The notes under the pieces are model-generated. The model was not told the origin of the DNA. It ran no database searches and saw nothing but the letters and a program-made list of their open reading frames with translations. DNA of 23,169 nucleotides from Bacteroidales bacterium (GTDB taxonomy: Bacteria > Bacteroidota > Bacteroidia > Bacteroidales > UBA1556): the NCBI GenBank assembly GCA_029939445.1, contig JAOZSY010000015.1, positions 1 through 23,169 on the forward strand, written 5' to 3'. This document shows positions 1-7,724 of the stretch, piece by piece; position 1 is the first letter of the stretch; each line of letters begins with the position of its first letter. A program made the translations under genes and the position numbers.

Positions 1-3
1 GAT

Positions 4-309
4 ATGAGTCAGAAAATTAGAATAAAATTAAAATCTTACGATTATAACTTGGTTGACAAATCAGCCGCAAAGATCGTAAAGACAGTAAAGGCTACAGGAG
101 CAGTAGTGAATGGTCCAATACCACTTCCTACAAATAAGAAGATATACACTGTATTGCGTTCGACTTTCGTAAACAAGAAAGCACGTGAGCAGTTTGAACA
201 TTCAACTTATAAGCGATTGTTAGATATTTACAGTACAACTTCAAAAACAATTGATGCTCTTATGAAATTAGAGCTTCCAAGTGGAGTAGAAGTAGAAATT
301 AAAGTTTAA
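4..309 (+). CDS. rpsJ: 30S ribosomal protein S10 (uS10)
   Basis: Small-subunit head protein, also the NusE partner of NusB in transcription antitermination. The 101-aa product has the usual family length and opens with the typical strand KIRIKLKSYD. GPIPLPT (residues 37-43) is the conserved stretch leading into the long loop, and the end is the usual ELPSGVEVEIKV. Only three bases precede the ATG, so the upstream part of the operon (normally rpsL-rpsG-fusA in this phylum) and its promoter are outside the window. The last three leader bases plus start, GATATGAGT, match the leaders of rpsS and rplX. The gene is complete, and rplC follows after 27 bp. Confidence 0.98.
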   Translation: MSQKIRIKLKSYDYNLVDKSAAKIVKTVKATGAVVNGPIPLPTNKKIYTVLRSTFVNKKAREQFEHSTYKRLLDIYSTTSKTIDALMKLELPSGVEVEIKV

Positions 310-336
310 GTTTTTTAAAAGAAAACATTAGAAACA

Positions 337-960
337 ATGTCAGGAATAATAGGAAAAAAAGTAGGAATGACTAGCTTATTCGATGCCTCTGGTAAAAATT
401 TACCATGCACAGTTATCGAAGCAGGTCCTTGTGTAGTAACACAAGTAAAATCCGATGATGTTGATGGATATTCTTCAGTTCAATTAGCTTTTGACGAAGC
501 TAAAGAGAAGAATACTTCAAAAGCAATGATGGGCCATTTCAAAAAAGCAGGTACAACACCAAAACGTGTTCTTGTTGAATTTGGTCGTTTTGTGAACAAA
601 CATCAATTAGGAGAAATCGTTACAGTTAATGAGTTTGCCGAAGGTGAATTTGTTGATGTAGTTGGAACTTCTAAAGGAAAAGGTTTTCAGGGTGTAGTTA
701 AACGTTATAACTTTAAGGGTGTTAACGATGCTACTCACGGTCAACATAACAGATTAAGAGCGCCAGGTTCTATTGGAGCAAGTTCGTACCCATCACGTGT
801 ATTCAAAGGAATGCGCATGGCAGGTCGTACTGGTGGTGGTCGTGTTAAGATGATTAACCTTGAAGTACTAAAAGTAGTTGAAGATAAAAATTTATTAATT
901 GTTAAGGGCTCTATAGCTGGTCCTAACGGTTCATATGTAATTGTAGAAAGATGGAATTAG
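337..960 (+). CDS. rplC: 50S ribosomal protein L3 (uL3)
   Basis: Early-assembly large-subunit protein whose extended loop approaches the peptidyl transferase centre. The 207-aa product has the family start GIIGKKVGMT and the loop region FQGVVKR...ATHGQHN...APGSIGASS (about residues 116-152). In E. coli L3 the glutamine after GSIG (Q150) is methylated by PrmB. Here that position is alanine, so this modification cannot occur at the equivalent site. The last 10 bases overlap the start of rplD in another frame, which suggests translational coupling. Confidence 0.98.
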   Translation: MSGIIGKKVGMTSLFDASGKNLPCTVIEAGPCVVTQVKSDDVDGYSSVQLAFDEAKEKNTSKAMMGHFKKAGTTPKRVLVEFGRFVNKHQLGEIVTVNEFAEGEFVDVVGTSKGKGFQGVVKRYNFKGVNDATHGQHNRLRAPGSIGASSYPSRVFKGMRMAGRTGGGRVKMINLEVLKVVEDKNLLIVKGSIAGPNGSYVIVERWN

Positions 961-1580
961 CAGTATATAATATATCAGGAAAAGAAGCTGGTCGTAAAAT
1001 TAAGCTTAATGATAGCATTTTTGCTATTGAGCCTAACGATCACGCGATTTACTTGGATGTAAAATTACTCCAAGCAAATAAACGTCAAGGAACACATAGT
1101 GCTAAAGAGCGTTCGCAACTTTCAGGAAGTAGAAGAAAGATAAAACGTCAAAAAGGAACTGGTACAGCTCGTATGGGTGATATCAAAAGTCCTCTTTTGA
1201 GAGGTGGAGCAAGAGCCTTTGGCCCACGCCCACGTAACTATTCTTTTAAACTTAATAAGAAGTTAAGAAAGTTAGCTCGTCTTTCAGCATTATCATATAA
1301 AGCTAAAGATAATGAGATTATTGTTGTAGAGGATTTCAATTACGAAACTCCAAATACAAAGCAGTATTTATCATTATTGAAAGGTTTTGATTTATCAGAG
1401 AGAAAAAGCTTATTAGTATTACCGGGTGCAAATAGTAACATCTATTTATCAGCTCGTAATATTAAAAATGCAAAAGTGACTATCGCTAAGGATATCAATA
1501 CTTATGATTTGCTTAATGCTAATAAGATAATTATAGCAGAAAGTTCAATCAAAGAGATAGAAGCACTTTTTGTAAAGTAG
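951..1580 (+). CDS. rplD: 50S ribosomal protein L4 (uL4)
   Basis: Binds 23S rRNA and lines the exit tunnel. The 209-aa product has a globular fold with a basic extended loop (about residues 44-100) containing KRQKGTGTARMG and GPRPRNYS, the tunnel-lining segment. The start ATG lies inside the end of rplC (10-bp overlap). No later start keeps the conserved N-terminal strand MELAVYNISG, so the overlap is real. In E. coli L4 also represses its own operon through the S10 leader; no leader is visible here to judge that. Confidence 0.97.
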   Translation: MELAVYNISGKEAGRKIKLNDSIFAIEPNDHAIYLDVKLLQANKRQGTHSAKERSQLSGSRRKIKRQKGTGTARMGDIKSPLLRGGARAFGPRPRNYSFKLNKKLRKLARLSALSYKAKDNEIIVVEDFNYETPNTKQYLSLLKGFDLSERKSLLVLPGANSNIYLSARNIKNAKVTIAKDINTYDLLNANKIIIAESSIKEIEALFVK

Positions 1581-1608
1581 ATTGTTGAATTCATAAACTT
1601 ATAGAGAA

Positions 1609-1899
1609 ATGGATATCATAGAAAAGCCGATAATTACCGAAAAGATGAACCAGTTGGGCGAGAAGTTAAATCGCTTTGGGTTTTTGGTAAACAATAGGGC
1701 TAACAAAATTCAAATTAAGAAAGCAGTGGAAGATCTATATGATGTAGAAGTAGTAGCTGTGAACACTATGAATTATAGTGGTAAGACTAAGGCAAGAGGC
1801 ACCAAAGGTGGCTATATTAAAGGAAGAACAAAAGCAATGAAAAAAGCAATTGTTACCTTAGCTGAAGGACAAAGTATAGATTTTTATAGTAATATCTAG
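1609..1899 (+). CDS. rplW: 50S ribosomal protein L23 (uL23)
   Basis: Sits at the tunnel exit and is the docking site for trigger factor and SRP in bacteria. The 96-aa product, close to the usual length, starts with the diagnostic IIEKPIITEKM and contains the central basic loop with KTKARGTKGG (about residues 60-70). The leader is A-rich (TATAGAGAA) with no Shine-Dalgarno, as for its neighbours. It lies 28 bp after rplD and 12 bp before rplB. Confidence 0.97.
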   Translation: MDIIEKPIITEKMNQLGEKLNRFGFLVNNRANKIQIKKAVEDLYDVEVVAVNTMNYSGKTKARGTKGGYIKGRTKAMKKAIVTLAEGQSIDFYSNI

Positions 1900-1911
1900 G
1901 AATATATAGAC

Positions 1912-2736
1912 ATGGCTTTAAAGAAATTCAATCCAACAACGCCAGCAAGGCGCTACAAAGTAGCAGGAACCTTCGATGACGTAACAACATCAACACCTGA
2001 AAAGAGCTTGTTGGCTCCAATGAAAAGATCAGGTGGAAGAAACAGTCAGGGAAAAATGACAATGCGCTATATTGGCGGTGGTCATAAGAAAAAGTACCGT
2101 GTTATCGACTTCAAACGCGATAAAGAAGGTATCCCAGCAACTGTAAAGACAATTGAGTATGATCCAAATCGTACTGCTAGAATTGCATTATTGTTTTATG
2201 CCGATGGCGAAAAACGATATATTGTAGCTCCTAAAGGACTTACAGTAGGCATGAAAATTATGGCAGGAAAGGAAGCAACTCCAGAAGTAGGAAACTCTAT
2301 GTACTTAAGTGATATTCCTTTCGGAACAGTCATTCATAACATCGAATTACGTCCTGGACAAGGCTCTAAAATGGCTCGTAGTGCAGGTTCTTTCGCACAG
2401 TTATTAACTCGTGAGGGAAAGTTTGCAGTAATCAAATTACCTTCTGGTGAGACTAGATTAGTACTACAGACATGTAAAGCTACAATCGGAGTTGTTTCAA
2501 ACTCTGACCATATGCTTGAACGTAGTGGAAAAGCAGGTCGAACACGTTGGTTAGGACGTCGCCCTAGAGTGAAACCAGTTAACATGAACCCAGTCGATCA
2601 CCCAATGGGTGGTGGTGAAGGTCGTGCAACAGGTGGTCACCCACGATCAAGAAAAGGTATTCCAGCAAAAGGCTTTAAGACTCGCGCTAAGAAGAATCCT
2701 TCGAATAAGTATATCATTGAAAGAAAGAAGAAATAA
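1912..2736 (+). CDS. rplB: 50S ribosomal protein L2 (uL2)
   Basis: Highly conserved large-subunit protein needed for subunit association and peptidyl transferase activity. The 274-aa product has the normal length. Visible hallmarks are GGGHKKKYR in the N-terminal RNA-binding part, the SH3-like middle with RPGQGSKMARSAGS, and the C-terminal PTC-facing loop NPVDHPMGGGEGR with its invariant histidine. It ends in a basic tail (KYIIERKKK). The reverse-strand reading frame across 2334-2585 is a shadow. Confidence 0.98.
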   Translation: MALKKFNPTTPARRYKVAGTFDDVTTSTPEKSLLAPMKRSGGRNSQGKMTMRYIGGGHKKKYRVIDFKRDKEGIPATVKTIEYDPNRTARIALLFYADGEKRYIVAPKGLTVGMKIMAGKEATPEVGNSMYLSDIPFGTVIHNIELRPGQGSKMARSAGSFAQLLTREGKFAVIKLPSGETRLVLQTCKATIGVVSNSDHMLERSGKAGRTRWLGRRPRVKPVNMNPVDHPMGGGEGRATGGHPRSRKGIPAKGFKTRAKKNPSNKYIIERKKK

Positions 2737-2739
2737 TTT

Positions 2740-2759
2740 AAAGAGATATAGATATGAGT
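2740..2759 (+). promoter_or_regulatory. A-rich translation leader of rpsS, shared with rplX
   Basis: The 20 bases ending five nucleotides after the A of the rpsS ATG read AAAGAGATATAGATATGAGT. The same sequence with one mismatch surrounds the rplX start at 5545-5564. There is no GGAGG-like Shine-Dalgarno; AAAGAGATA may serve as an A/G-rich initiation leader typical of Bacteroidota. Function is inferred. Confidence 0.4.
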
Positions 2760-3032
2760 CGTTCGTTAAAAAAGGGTCCATACATACATTACAAATTAGA
2801 ACGTAAGGTATTGGCCTCTCTAGAATCAAAGAAGAAAACTACTATCAAAACATGGTCTCGAGCATCAATGATTTCTCCAGACTTCGTAGGAGCCACTATA
2901 GCAGTGCACAATGGAAATAAATTTATTCCTGTTTTTGTAACTGAAAATATGGTAGGTCACAAACTAGGAGAATTTGCTCCTACACGTACTTATCGTGGTC
3001 ATGCCGGTAGTAAGAACAAAGGAAAAAGATAA
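2754..3032 (+). CDS. rpsS: 30S ribosomal protein S19 (uS19)
   Basis: Head protein that pairs with S13 and contacts the A-site tRNA region. The 92-aa product has the classic start SRSLKKGPYIH, the middle KTWSRASMISPDFVG, and the conserved HNGNKFIPVFV and GHKLGEFAPTRTYRGH segments. Its length is typical. The start is fixed by SRSLKKGP directly after the initiator methionine. It is six bases upstream of rplV. Confidence 0.98.
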   Translation: MSRSLKKGPYIHYKLERKVLASLESKKKTTIKTWSRASMISPDFVGATIAVHNGNKFIPVFVTENMVGHKLGEFAPTRTYRGHAGSKNKGKR

Positions 3033-3038
3033 TAAGAC

Positions 3039-3458
3039 ATGGGAAAGAGAAAACATAACAGTGCTGAAGTAAAAAAAGCGGAAATGAAGACAACCTACTT
3101 CGCTAGGTTGATTGATGTTCCAACTTCGCCACGTAAGATGAGAATCGTAGCTGACCTAGTGCGCCTTAACGATGTTGAGCAAGCATTAGCAATACTAAAG
3201 CATTCTCCAAAAGAAGCCTCTGGACGTTTGTACAAGCTTTTACTAAGTGCCATGGCAAATTGGCAAGCTAAGAATGAAGGTGTAAGAATGGAAGACGCAC
3301 AATTGTATATCAAAGAGATCTTTGTAGACTCTGCAAGACAATTGAAAAGAATTCGTACAGCACCTCAAGGGCGTGCGCATAGAATTCGAAAGCGTTCTAA
3401 CCACGTTACTCTTATCCTAGATAGTAGAGTTGAGTTAACTGAAGATAATAACAATTAA
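3039..3458 (+). CDS. rplV: 50S ribosomal protein L22 (uL22)
   Basis: Its beta-hairpin lines the exit tunnel opposite L4. The 139-aa product carries a short lysine-rich N-terminal extension (about 18 residues) before the family fold. SPRKMRIVADLVR then gives the first conserved helix, and TAPQGRAHRIRKRSNHVTL is the tip and return of the tunnel hairpin. It lies between rpsS (6 bp) and rpsC (11 bp), as expected in the S10 cluster. Confidence 0.97.
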   Translation: MGKRKHNSAEVKKAEMKTTYFARLIDVPTSPRKMRIVADLVRLNDVEQALAILKHSPKEASGRLYKLLLSAMANWQAKNEGVRMEDAQLYIKEIFVDSARQLKRIRTAPQGRAHRIRKRSNHVTLILDSRVELTEDNNN

Positions 3459-3469
3459 TATAATCAACA

Positions 3470-4195
3470 ATGGGTCAAAAGACAAATCCAATAGGTTTTC
3501 GATTAGGAGTTATCAAAGGATGGGACTCTAACTGGTATGGTGGAAAAAGTTTTACTGCCAAACTAGTAGAAGACGATAAAATTAGAAAGTATCTTTATGT
3601 GCGTCTTGCTAAGGCTAGCGTATCTAAGATATACATTGAACGTACACTTAAGTTGATTACCGTTACTATCAATACAGCACGTCCAGGTATTATCATAGGT
3701 AAGCAAGGATCAGAAGTGGACAAACTAAAAGAGGAATTAAAGAAATTAACGGGAAAAGAAATACAGATTAATATCTCAGAGATTAAACGTCCAGAAATGG
3801 ATGCTCGTTTGGTAGCTCAGTCTGTTGCACAACAGATCGAGGGTCGTGTTTCTCACCGTAGAGCAATTAAAATGGCAATTCAGGCAACAATGCGCGTTGG
3901 AGCACAAGGAATTAAAATTCTTGTAAGCGGTCGTATTGGTGGTGCTGAAATGGCAAGAACAGAAATGTATAAGGAGGGTCGTATTCCGTTACATACGATT
4001 CGAGCAGACATCGATTATTCGTTGATTGAAGCGCAAACTACTTATGGATTGCTTGGTGTTAAAGTATGGATCTTCAAAGGCGAAGTTTATGGGAAACCGG
4101 ATTTAAGTATCGCAGGAAACATAAGCAAAGGATCGTCTAATCGTAAAGGTGGTGGTGGAAATCGCCAAAGAGGAAACAGAAAGAGAACTCGTTAA
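3470..4195 (+). CDS. rpsC: 30S ribosomal protein S3 (uS3)
   Basis: Forms the mRNA entry channel with S4 and S5. The 241-aa product has the start MGQKTNPIGFRLG, a type II KH domain with the GxxG loop as GKQG (in PGIIIGKQGSE), and the C-terminal domain with SGRIGGAEMARTE and PLHTIRADIDY. The tail is a low-complexity Gly/Arg/Asn-rich basic segment (about residues 222-241). No unusual feature was seen. Confidence 0.98.
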   Translation: MGQKTNPIGFRLGVIKGWDSNWYGGKSFTAKLVEDDKIRKYLYVRLAKASVSKIYIERTLKLITVTINTARPGIIIGKQGSEVDKLKEELKKLTGKEIQINISEIKRPEMDARLVAQSVAQQIEGRVSHRRAIKMAIQATMRVGAQGIKILVSGRIGGAEMARTEMYKEGRIPLHTIRADIDYSLIEAQTTYGLLGVKVWIFKGEVYGKPDLSIAGNISKGSSNRKGGGGNRQRGNRKRTR

Positions 4196-4225
4196 GTATT
4201 ATAGAACCGTTAAAATTTTGGAATA

Positions 4226-4645
4226 ATGTTACAGCCAAAGAAAACAAAGTTCAGGAAAATGCAAAAAGGCCGTATGAAAGGCAATGTGACTCGCGGGGCA
4301 CAATTATCTTTCGGTACTTTTGGTATCAAGTCTCTAGAGGAAACTTGGTTAACTGGACGACAAATAGAAGCTGCTCGTCAAGCAGTAACACGTTATATGA
4401 AACGTGAAGGTCAAATATGGATTCGAGTATTTCCAGATAAGCCACTTACTAAAAAACCTGCAGAGGTTCGTATGGGTAAGGGTAAGGGAGCTCCAGAATT
4501 GTTCGTAGCACGATGCAAGCCTGGTAAAATCATATTCGAAGCTGAAGGTGTACCTTTAGAAGTTGCCAAAGAGGCAATGAGATTGGCAGCGCAGAAGCTA
4601 CCTATTAAAACAAAGTTTATCGTTCGTAACGATTACGTTGAATAG
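4226..4645 (+). CDS. rplP: 50S ribosomal protein L16 (uL16)
   Basis: Organises the A-site tRNA pocket of the large subunit. The 139-aa product has the invariant start MLQPKKTKFRKMQKGR and the conserved RMGKGKGAPE motif that includes the arginine hydroxylated by RoxA/YcfD in E. coli. The length is usual. It is followed by a 36-bp AT-rich spacer and rpmC. Confidence 0.98.
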   Translation: MLQPKKTKFRKMQKGRMKGNVTRGAQLSFGTFGIKSLEETWLTGRQIEAARQAVTRYMKREGQIWIRVFPDKPLTKKPAEVRMGKGKGAPELFVARCKPGKIIFEAEGVPLEVAKEAMRLAAQKLPIKTKFIVRNDYVE

Positions 4646-4681
4646 GTAAAGTTTTAAAACTTATTTAAAAATATTTGAATA

Positions 4682-4885
4682 ATGAAACAAGAAGAAATAA
4701 AAGAACTGTCGTTAGATGATCTGAAAGATCGTTTAAGTGAAGAAAAAGGTTTTCTTTCGAAAACTAAACTTCATCATGCTGTTAGCCCAGTGGAAAACCC
4801 ACAAATTATTAAAGCAAGCCGCAGAACAGTTGCTCGGTTGAATACTGAGCTTCGTAAACGAGAGTTAGAAGCTGCTAAAAAATAA
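4682..4885 (+). CDS. rpmC: 50S ribosomal protein L29 (uL29)
   Basis: Small two-helix protein near the tunnel exit beside L23. The 67-aa product has helix 1 with KELSLDDLKDRLSEEK and helix 2 with NPQIIKASRRTVARLNTELRKRE, matching the family pattern of an Arg-Thr-Val/Ile-Ala-Arg core. Length and position between rplP and rpsQ agree with the call. Confidence 0.95.
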   Translation: MKQEEIKELSLDDLKDRLSEEKGFLSKTKLHHAVSPVENPQIIKASRRTVARLNTELRKRELEAAKK

Positions 4886-4900
4886 TTTTTAATCTGAATA

Positions 4901-5161
4901 ATGATGGAAAGCAGAAATTTAAGAAAAGAGCGTATAGGTGTTGTTGTTAGTGATAAGATGGATAAGTCTATATCAGTTACAATTGAACGTAAAGTGAAAC
5001 ACCCTATGTACGGTAAGTTCGTTAAGAAATCAAAGAAATATTTGGTACACGACGAAAATAACGATTGTGGAATTGGTGATACTGTAAAAATTATGGAAAC
5101 ACGTCCACTTAGTAAGAACAAATGTTGGAGATTAGTCGAAATCATTGAAAGAGCTAAATAG
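4901..5161 (+). CDS. rpsQ: 30S ribosomal protein S17 (uS17)
   Basis: OB-fold protein that binds 16S rRNA early in assembly. The 86-aa product contains RNLRKERIGVVVSDKMDKS, the conserved HPMYGKFVKKSKKYLVHDE strand and loop, and GDTVKIMETRPLSKNKCWR. Two ATG codons are adjacent (4901 and 4904). Family members usually begin ME-x-RNLRK, so 4904 is an equally good start and the first methionine may be redundant. The gap to rplN is only 2 bp. Confidence 0.96.
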   Translation: MMESRNLRKERIGVVVSDKMDKSISVTIERKVKHPMYGKFVKKSKKYLVHDENNDCGIGDTVKIMETRPLSKNKCWRLVEIIERAK

Positions 5162-5163
5162 GT

Positions 5164-5532
5164 ATGTTACAACAAGAATCAAGAGCAATAGTTGCTGATA
5201 ATAGCGGCGCGAAAGAGATTTTGGTAATCCGAGTACTCGGAGGTACTAAGAAACGTTATGCACGTATTGGCGATAAGGTGGTAGTGACAATTAAGTCAGC
5301 AACTCCAAATGGTAATATAAAGAAAGGTTCCGTTCAAAAAGCTGTTGTTGTTAGAGCAAGAAAAGAAATTCGTCGTAAAGATGGTTCTTATATTCGCTTT
5401 GATGATAACGCAGTTGTATTGTTAAATACTACTGGCGAAATGATGGGAACACGTATTTTCGGTCCTGTAGCTCGTGAGCTACGTGAAAACGGATTTATGA
5501 AAATTGTTTCTTTAGCACCAGAGGTGTTATAA
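5164..5532 (+). CDS. rplN: 50S ribosomal protein L14 (uL14)
   Basis: Located at the subunit interface, contacting helix 44 side bridges and the GTPase region. The 122-aa product has standard length. MLQQESRAIVADNSGAKE at the start, IRVLGGTKKRYARIGD and the C-terminal GPVARELRENGFMKIVSLAPEVL are all hallmark segments. The gene is the first of the spc part of the cluster and follows rpsQ without any terminator, so S10 and spc appear fused. Confidence 0.98.
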   Translation: MLQQESRAIVADNSGAKEILVIRVLGGTKKRYARIGDKVVVTIKSATPNGNIKKGSVQKAVVVRARKEIRRKDGSYIRFDDNAVVLLNTTGEMMGTRIFGPVARELRENGFMKIVSLAPEVL

Positions 5533-5544
5533 ACTGAACCATAT

Positions 5545-5564
5545 AAAGAGATAAAGATATGAGT
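5545..5564 (+). promoter_or_regulatory. A-rich translation leader of rplX, twin of the rpsS leader
   Basis: AAAGAGATAAAGATATGAGT spans the rplX start codon at 5559 and differs from the rpsS start region at only one base. The first codons (ATGAGT) are included in the match. It lacks a Shine-Dalgarno. Whether the similarity reflects function or common A-rich composition is inference. Confidence 0.4.
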
Positions 5565-5876
5565 TTTAAATTAAAATTAAAGAAAGGCGATAAGGTTAAA
5601 GTTATCGCTGGACGCGACAAAGGTAGCGAAGGTGTGATACGTATAGTATTCCCAGCGAAGAATAAAGCCATTGTCGATGGTATTAACATGGTATCGAAAC
5701 ATGCCAAACCTTCTAACGAGAATCCTCAGGGTGGAATCGTTAAACAAGAAGCAGCAATTCATATGTCGAATTTGATGCTAATTGACGAAAAGGGTAACAC
5801 TACACGTGTTGGTCGAAAAGTAGAAGAAGGTAAGATTGTTCGTTATTCAAAAAAATCAGGGGAGGTAATTAAGTAA
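5559..5876 (+). CDS. rplX: 50S ribosomal protein L24 (uL24)
   Basis: Assembly initiator protein near the tunnel exit. The 105-aa product begins with the KOW motif LKKGDKVKVIAGRDKGSEGVI (split over residues 7-27) and has the conserved NMVSKHAKPSNENPQGGIV and AAIHMSNLML stretches. Its stop codon shares one base with the rplE start (TAATG), suggesting translational coupling. Confidence 0.97.
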   Translation: MSFKLKLKKGDKVKVIAGRDKGSEGVIRIVFPAKNKAIVDGINMVSKHAKPSNENPQGGIVKQEAAIHMSNLMLIDEKGNTTRVGRKVEEGKIVRYSKKSGEVIK

Positions 5877-6439
5877 TGAGTTATTCACCAAGATTACACG
5901 CAAAGTATAAAGACGAGATAGTTCCTGCAATGATGAAGGAATTTAGCTATAAGTCTGTTATGGAAGTGCCTAAGTTAGTAAAAATTGCAATCAACCAAGG
6001 TGTTGGAGCAGCTATTACTGACAAAAAATTATTAGATGCTACTATAGAAGAATTGTCTTTAATTACTGGTCAAAGAGCAGTAAAAACATACTCAAAGAAA
6101 GATATTTCTAACTTTAAGCTTCGCCAAGGAATGGGGATAGGTGCTAAAGTTACTTTACGAAGCTCAAAAATGTTAGAATTTTTGGATCGTTTAGTTGCTG
6201 TTTCACTACCTCGTGAGCGCGACTTCAAAGGTGTTAGTGATAAAGGATTTGATGGTAGAGGTAATTATACTCTAGGTATTACTGAACAATTAATTTTTCC
6301 AGAGATTGTTATGGATAAAATTAATCGAATTCAAGGTATGAACATCACATTCGTTACAACCGCTAATACTGATGCTGAAGGTTTAGCACTTTTAAAAGCT
6401 TATGGTTTACCATTTAAAAATCAAAAAAATAATGGCTAA
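5876..6439 (+). CDS. rplE: 50S ribosomal protein L5 (uL5)
   Basis: Binds 5S rRNA with L18 and forms the central protuberance bridge to S13. The 187-aa product shows the typical start YSPRLHAKYKDEIVPAMMKEF, then KLVKIAINQGVG, LRQGMGIGAKVTLR and the loop GRGNYTLGITEQLIFPEI. Length is in the normal range. The 3' end overlaps rpsN by 8 bp. Confidence 0.98.
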   Translation: MSYSPRLHAKYKDEIVPAMMKEFSYKSVMEVPKLVKIAINQGVGAAITDKKLLDATIEELSLITGQRAVKTYSKKDISNFKLRQGMGIGAKVTLRSSKMLEFLDRLVAVSLPRERDFKGVSDKGFDGRGNYTLGITEQLIFPEIVMDKINRIQGMNITFVTTANTDAEGLALLKAYGLPFKNQKNNG

Positions 6440-6701
6440 AGAATCAATGAAAGCGCGTGAGCGCAAGAGACAAAAAATGGTTGCTAAATATGCTGACAAA
6501 AGAGCTGCATTAAAAGCTGCCGGAGATTACGAAGGTTTACAGAAACTTCCTAAAAATGCATCACCAGTTCGTTTGCACAACCGTTGCGCACTTAGTGGTA
6601 GACCAAAAGGTTATATGCGTCAATTTGGAATTTCTCGTATTAATTTCCGTGAGATGGCCCTTGCAGGTCTTATCCCAGGAGTTAAGAAAGCCAGTTGGTA
6701 A
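6432..6701 (+). CDS. rpsN: 30S ribosomal protein S14 (uS14), zinc-free form
   Basis: Head protein next to S3 and S10. The chosen start is the ATG at 6432, inside the end of rplE. It gives the family beginning MAKESMKARERKRQKMV and 89 aa; an in-frame ATG at 6402 only adds residues read from rplE in another frame. The core NRCALSGRPKGYMRQFGISRINFREMA and the end PGVKKASW are hallmark. Only one cysteine remains, so this is the long C-minus form lacking the CxxC...CxxC zinc ligands. Confidence 0.97.
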   Translation: MAKESMKARERKRQKMVAKYADKRAALKAAGDYEGLQKLPKNASPVRLHNRCALSGRPKGYMRQFGISRINFREMALAGLIPGVKKASW

Positions 6702-6732
6702 TTTTATTTATTAATAATTAATTTTTTATAAG

Positions 6733-7131
6733 ATGGTAACCGATCAAATAGCAGATTACTTAACTAGAATTAGAAATGCTGTAAAAGCAAAGCATAGAGT
6801 AGTCGAAGTGCCTTCTTCAAATTTAAAAAAGGAAATGACCAAAATTTTGTATACAAAAGGTTATATCCTAAGCTATAAGTTTGTAGATGAAGGTGCAAAA
6901 AGCAATATTAAGATTGCATTGAAGTATCACCCAGAGACTAAACAGTCAGCAATAACCTCAATGGAGCGTATTAGTAAACCAGGTTTACGTAAATATACTA
7001 ACTCTAAAGAATTGCCAAAGGTGATTAATGGATTAGGAATTGCAATTATTTCAACTTCAAAAGGTGTTATTACGGATAAAGAAGCTCGCAGACTAAAAGT
7101 AGGTGGTGAGGTTTTATGTTACGTAAGCTAA
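6733..7131 (+). CDS. rpsH: 30S ribosomal protein S8 (uS8)
   Basis: Central-domain 16S rRNA binder and, in E. coli, the translational repressor of the spc operon. The 132-aa product starts MVTDQIADYLTRIRNAVKAKH and has ISKPGLRKY, the loop GLGIAIISTSKGVITDKEAR and the invariant C-terminal GGEVLCYVS. The 31-bp gap after rpsN is pure AT with no promoter motif that I can support. Confidence 0.98.
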   Translation: MVTDQIADYLTRIRNAVKAKHRVVEVPSSNLKKEMTKILYTKGYILSYKFVDEGAKSNIKIALKYHPETKQSAITSMERISKPGLRKYTNSKELPKVINGLGIAIISTSKGVITDKEARRLKVGGEVLCYVS

Positions 7132-7150
7132 TTTTCAAATATATAGCAAT

Positions 7151-7702
7151 ATGTCAAGAATAGGTAAACAACCAGTAATAATACCTGCAGGTGTTGATGT
7201 TAGCATTAACGATAAGCAAGTAATTGTTAAAGGAAAGAATGGCGAATTAACACAAAGTATTGATTCGAACATAGAAATAAAGATAGAAGAGAATCAAGTT
7301 ATTGTTAATCGATTAGAAGACAGTAAAGAATCTCGTGCAAAGCATGGTTTAACACGTGCTTTAATAAATAATATGGTAATTGGAGTATCTGAAGGATATA
7401 AGATTGTACAAGAATTAGTTGGTGTGGGTTACCGTGCTACTAATCAAGGTCAAGTTTTAGATCTTTCTTTAGGGCACTCTCACCATATTTACTTCCAAAT
7501 ACCGATAGAAGTAAAAGTAGTAACAGAATCTGTAAAAGGTAAAGCTCCTGTAGTAATACTTACATCTGCTGATAAGCAGTTAGTAGGACAGGTTGCTGCT
7601 AAGATTCGTTCAATGCGTAAGCCAGAGCCATATAAAGGTAAAGGTGTACGTTTCCTAGGTGAAGTAATTCGTAAGAAAGCAGGTAAAACAGCTGCTAGTT
7701 AG
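7151..7702 (+). CDS. rplF: 50S ribosomal protein L6 (uL6)
   Basis: Two-domain protein near the factor-binding site and sarcin-ricin loop. The 183-aa product begins SRIGKQPVIIPAGVDV. It carries two tandem alpha/beta repeats (about residues 10-80 and 90-165), VQELVGVGYRAT between them, and the C-terminal RNA-binding motif RKPEPYKGKGVRFLGE. It ends in a short Lys/Ala tail. Length is normal. Confidence 0.98.
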   Translation: MSRIGKQPVIIPAGVDVSINDKQVIVKGKNGELTQSIDSNIEIKIEENQVIVNRLEDSKESRAKHGLTRALINNMVIGVSEGYKIVQELVGVGYRATNQGQVLDLSLGHSHHIYFQIPIEVKVVTESVKGKAPVVILTSADKQLVGQVAAKIRSMRKPEPYKGKGVRFLGEVIRKKAGKTAAS

Positions 7703-7724
7703 TAATTATATATAATAAAGCACG

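Noticed and set aside
4649..4662. AT-only-flanked palindrome AAGTTTTAAAACTT between rplP and rpmC
   Set aside because: Its low complexity makes a chance origin likely in an AT-rich spacer; there is no T-run or promoter context.
4774..5145. 123-codon open frame on the minus strand across rpmC-rpsQ
   Set aside because: It is the shadow of two certain ribosomal protein genes.
6402..6431. Upstream in-frame start for rpsN
   Set aside because: The extra ten residues are encoded within rplE and do not resemble S14, which begins MAKESMKA in this phylum.
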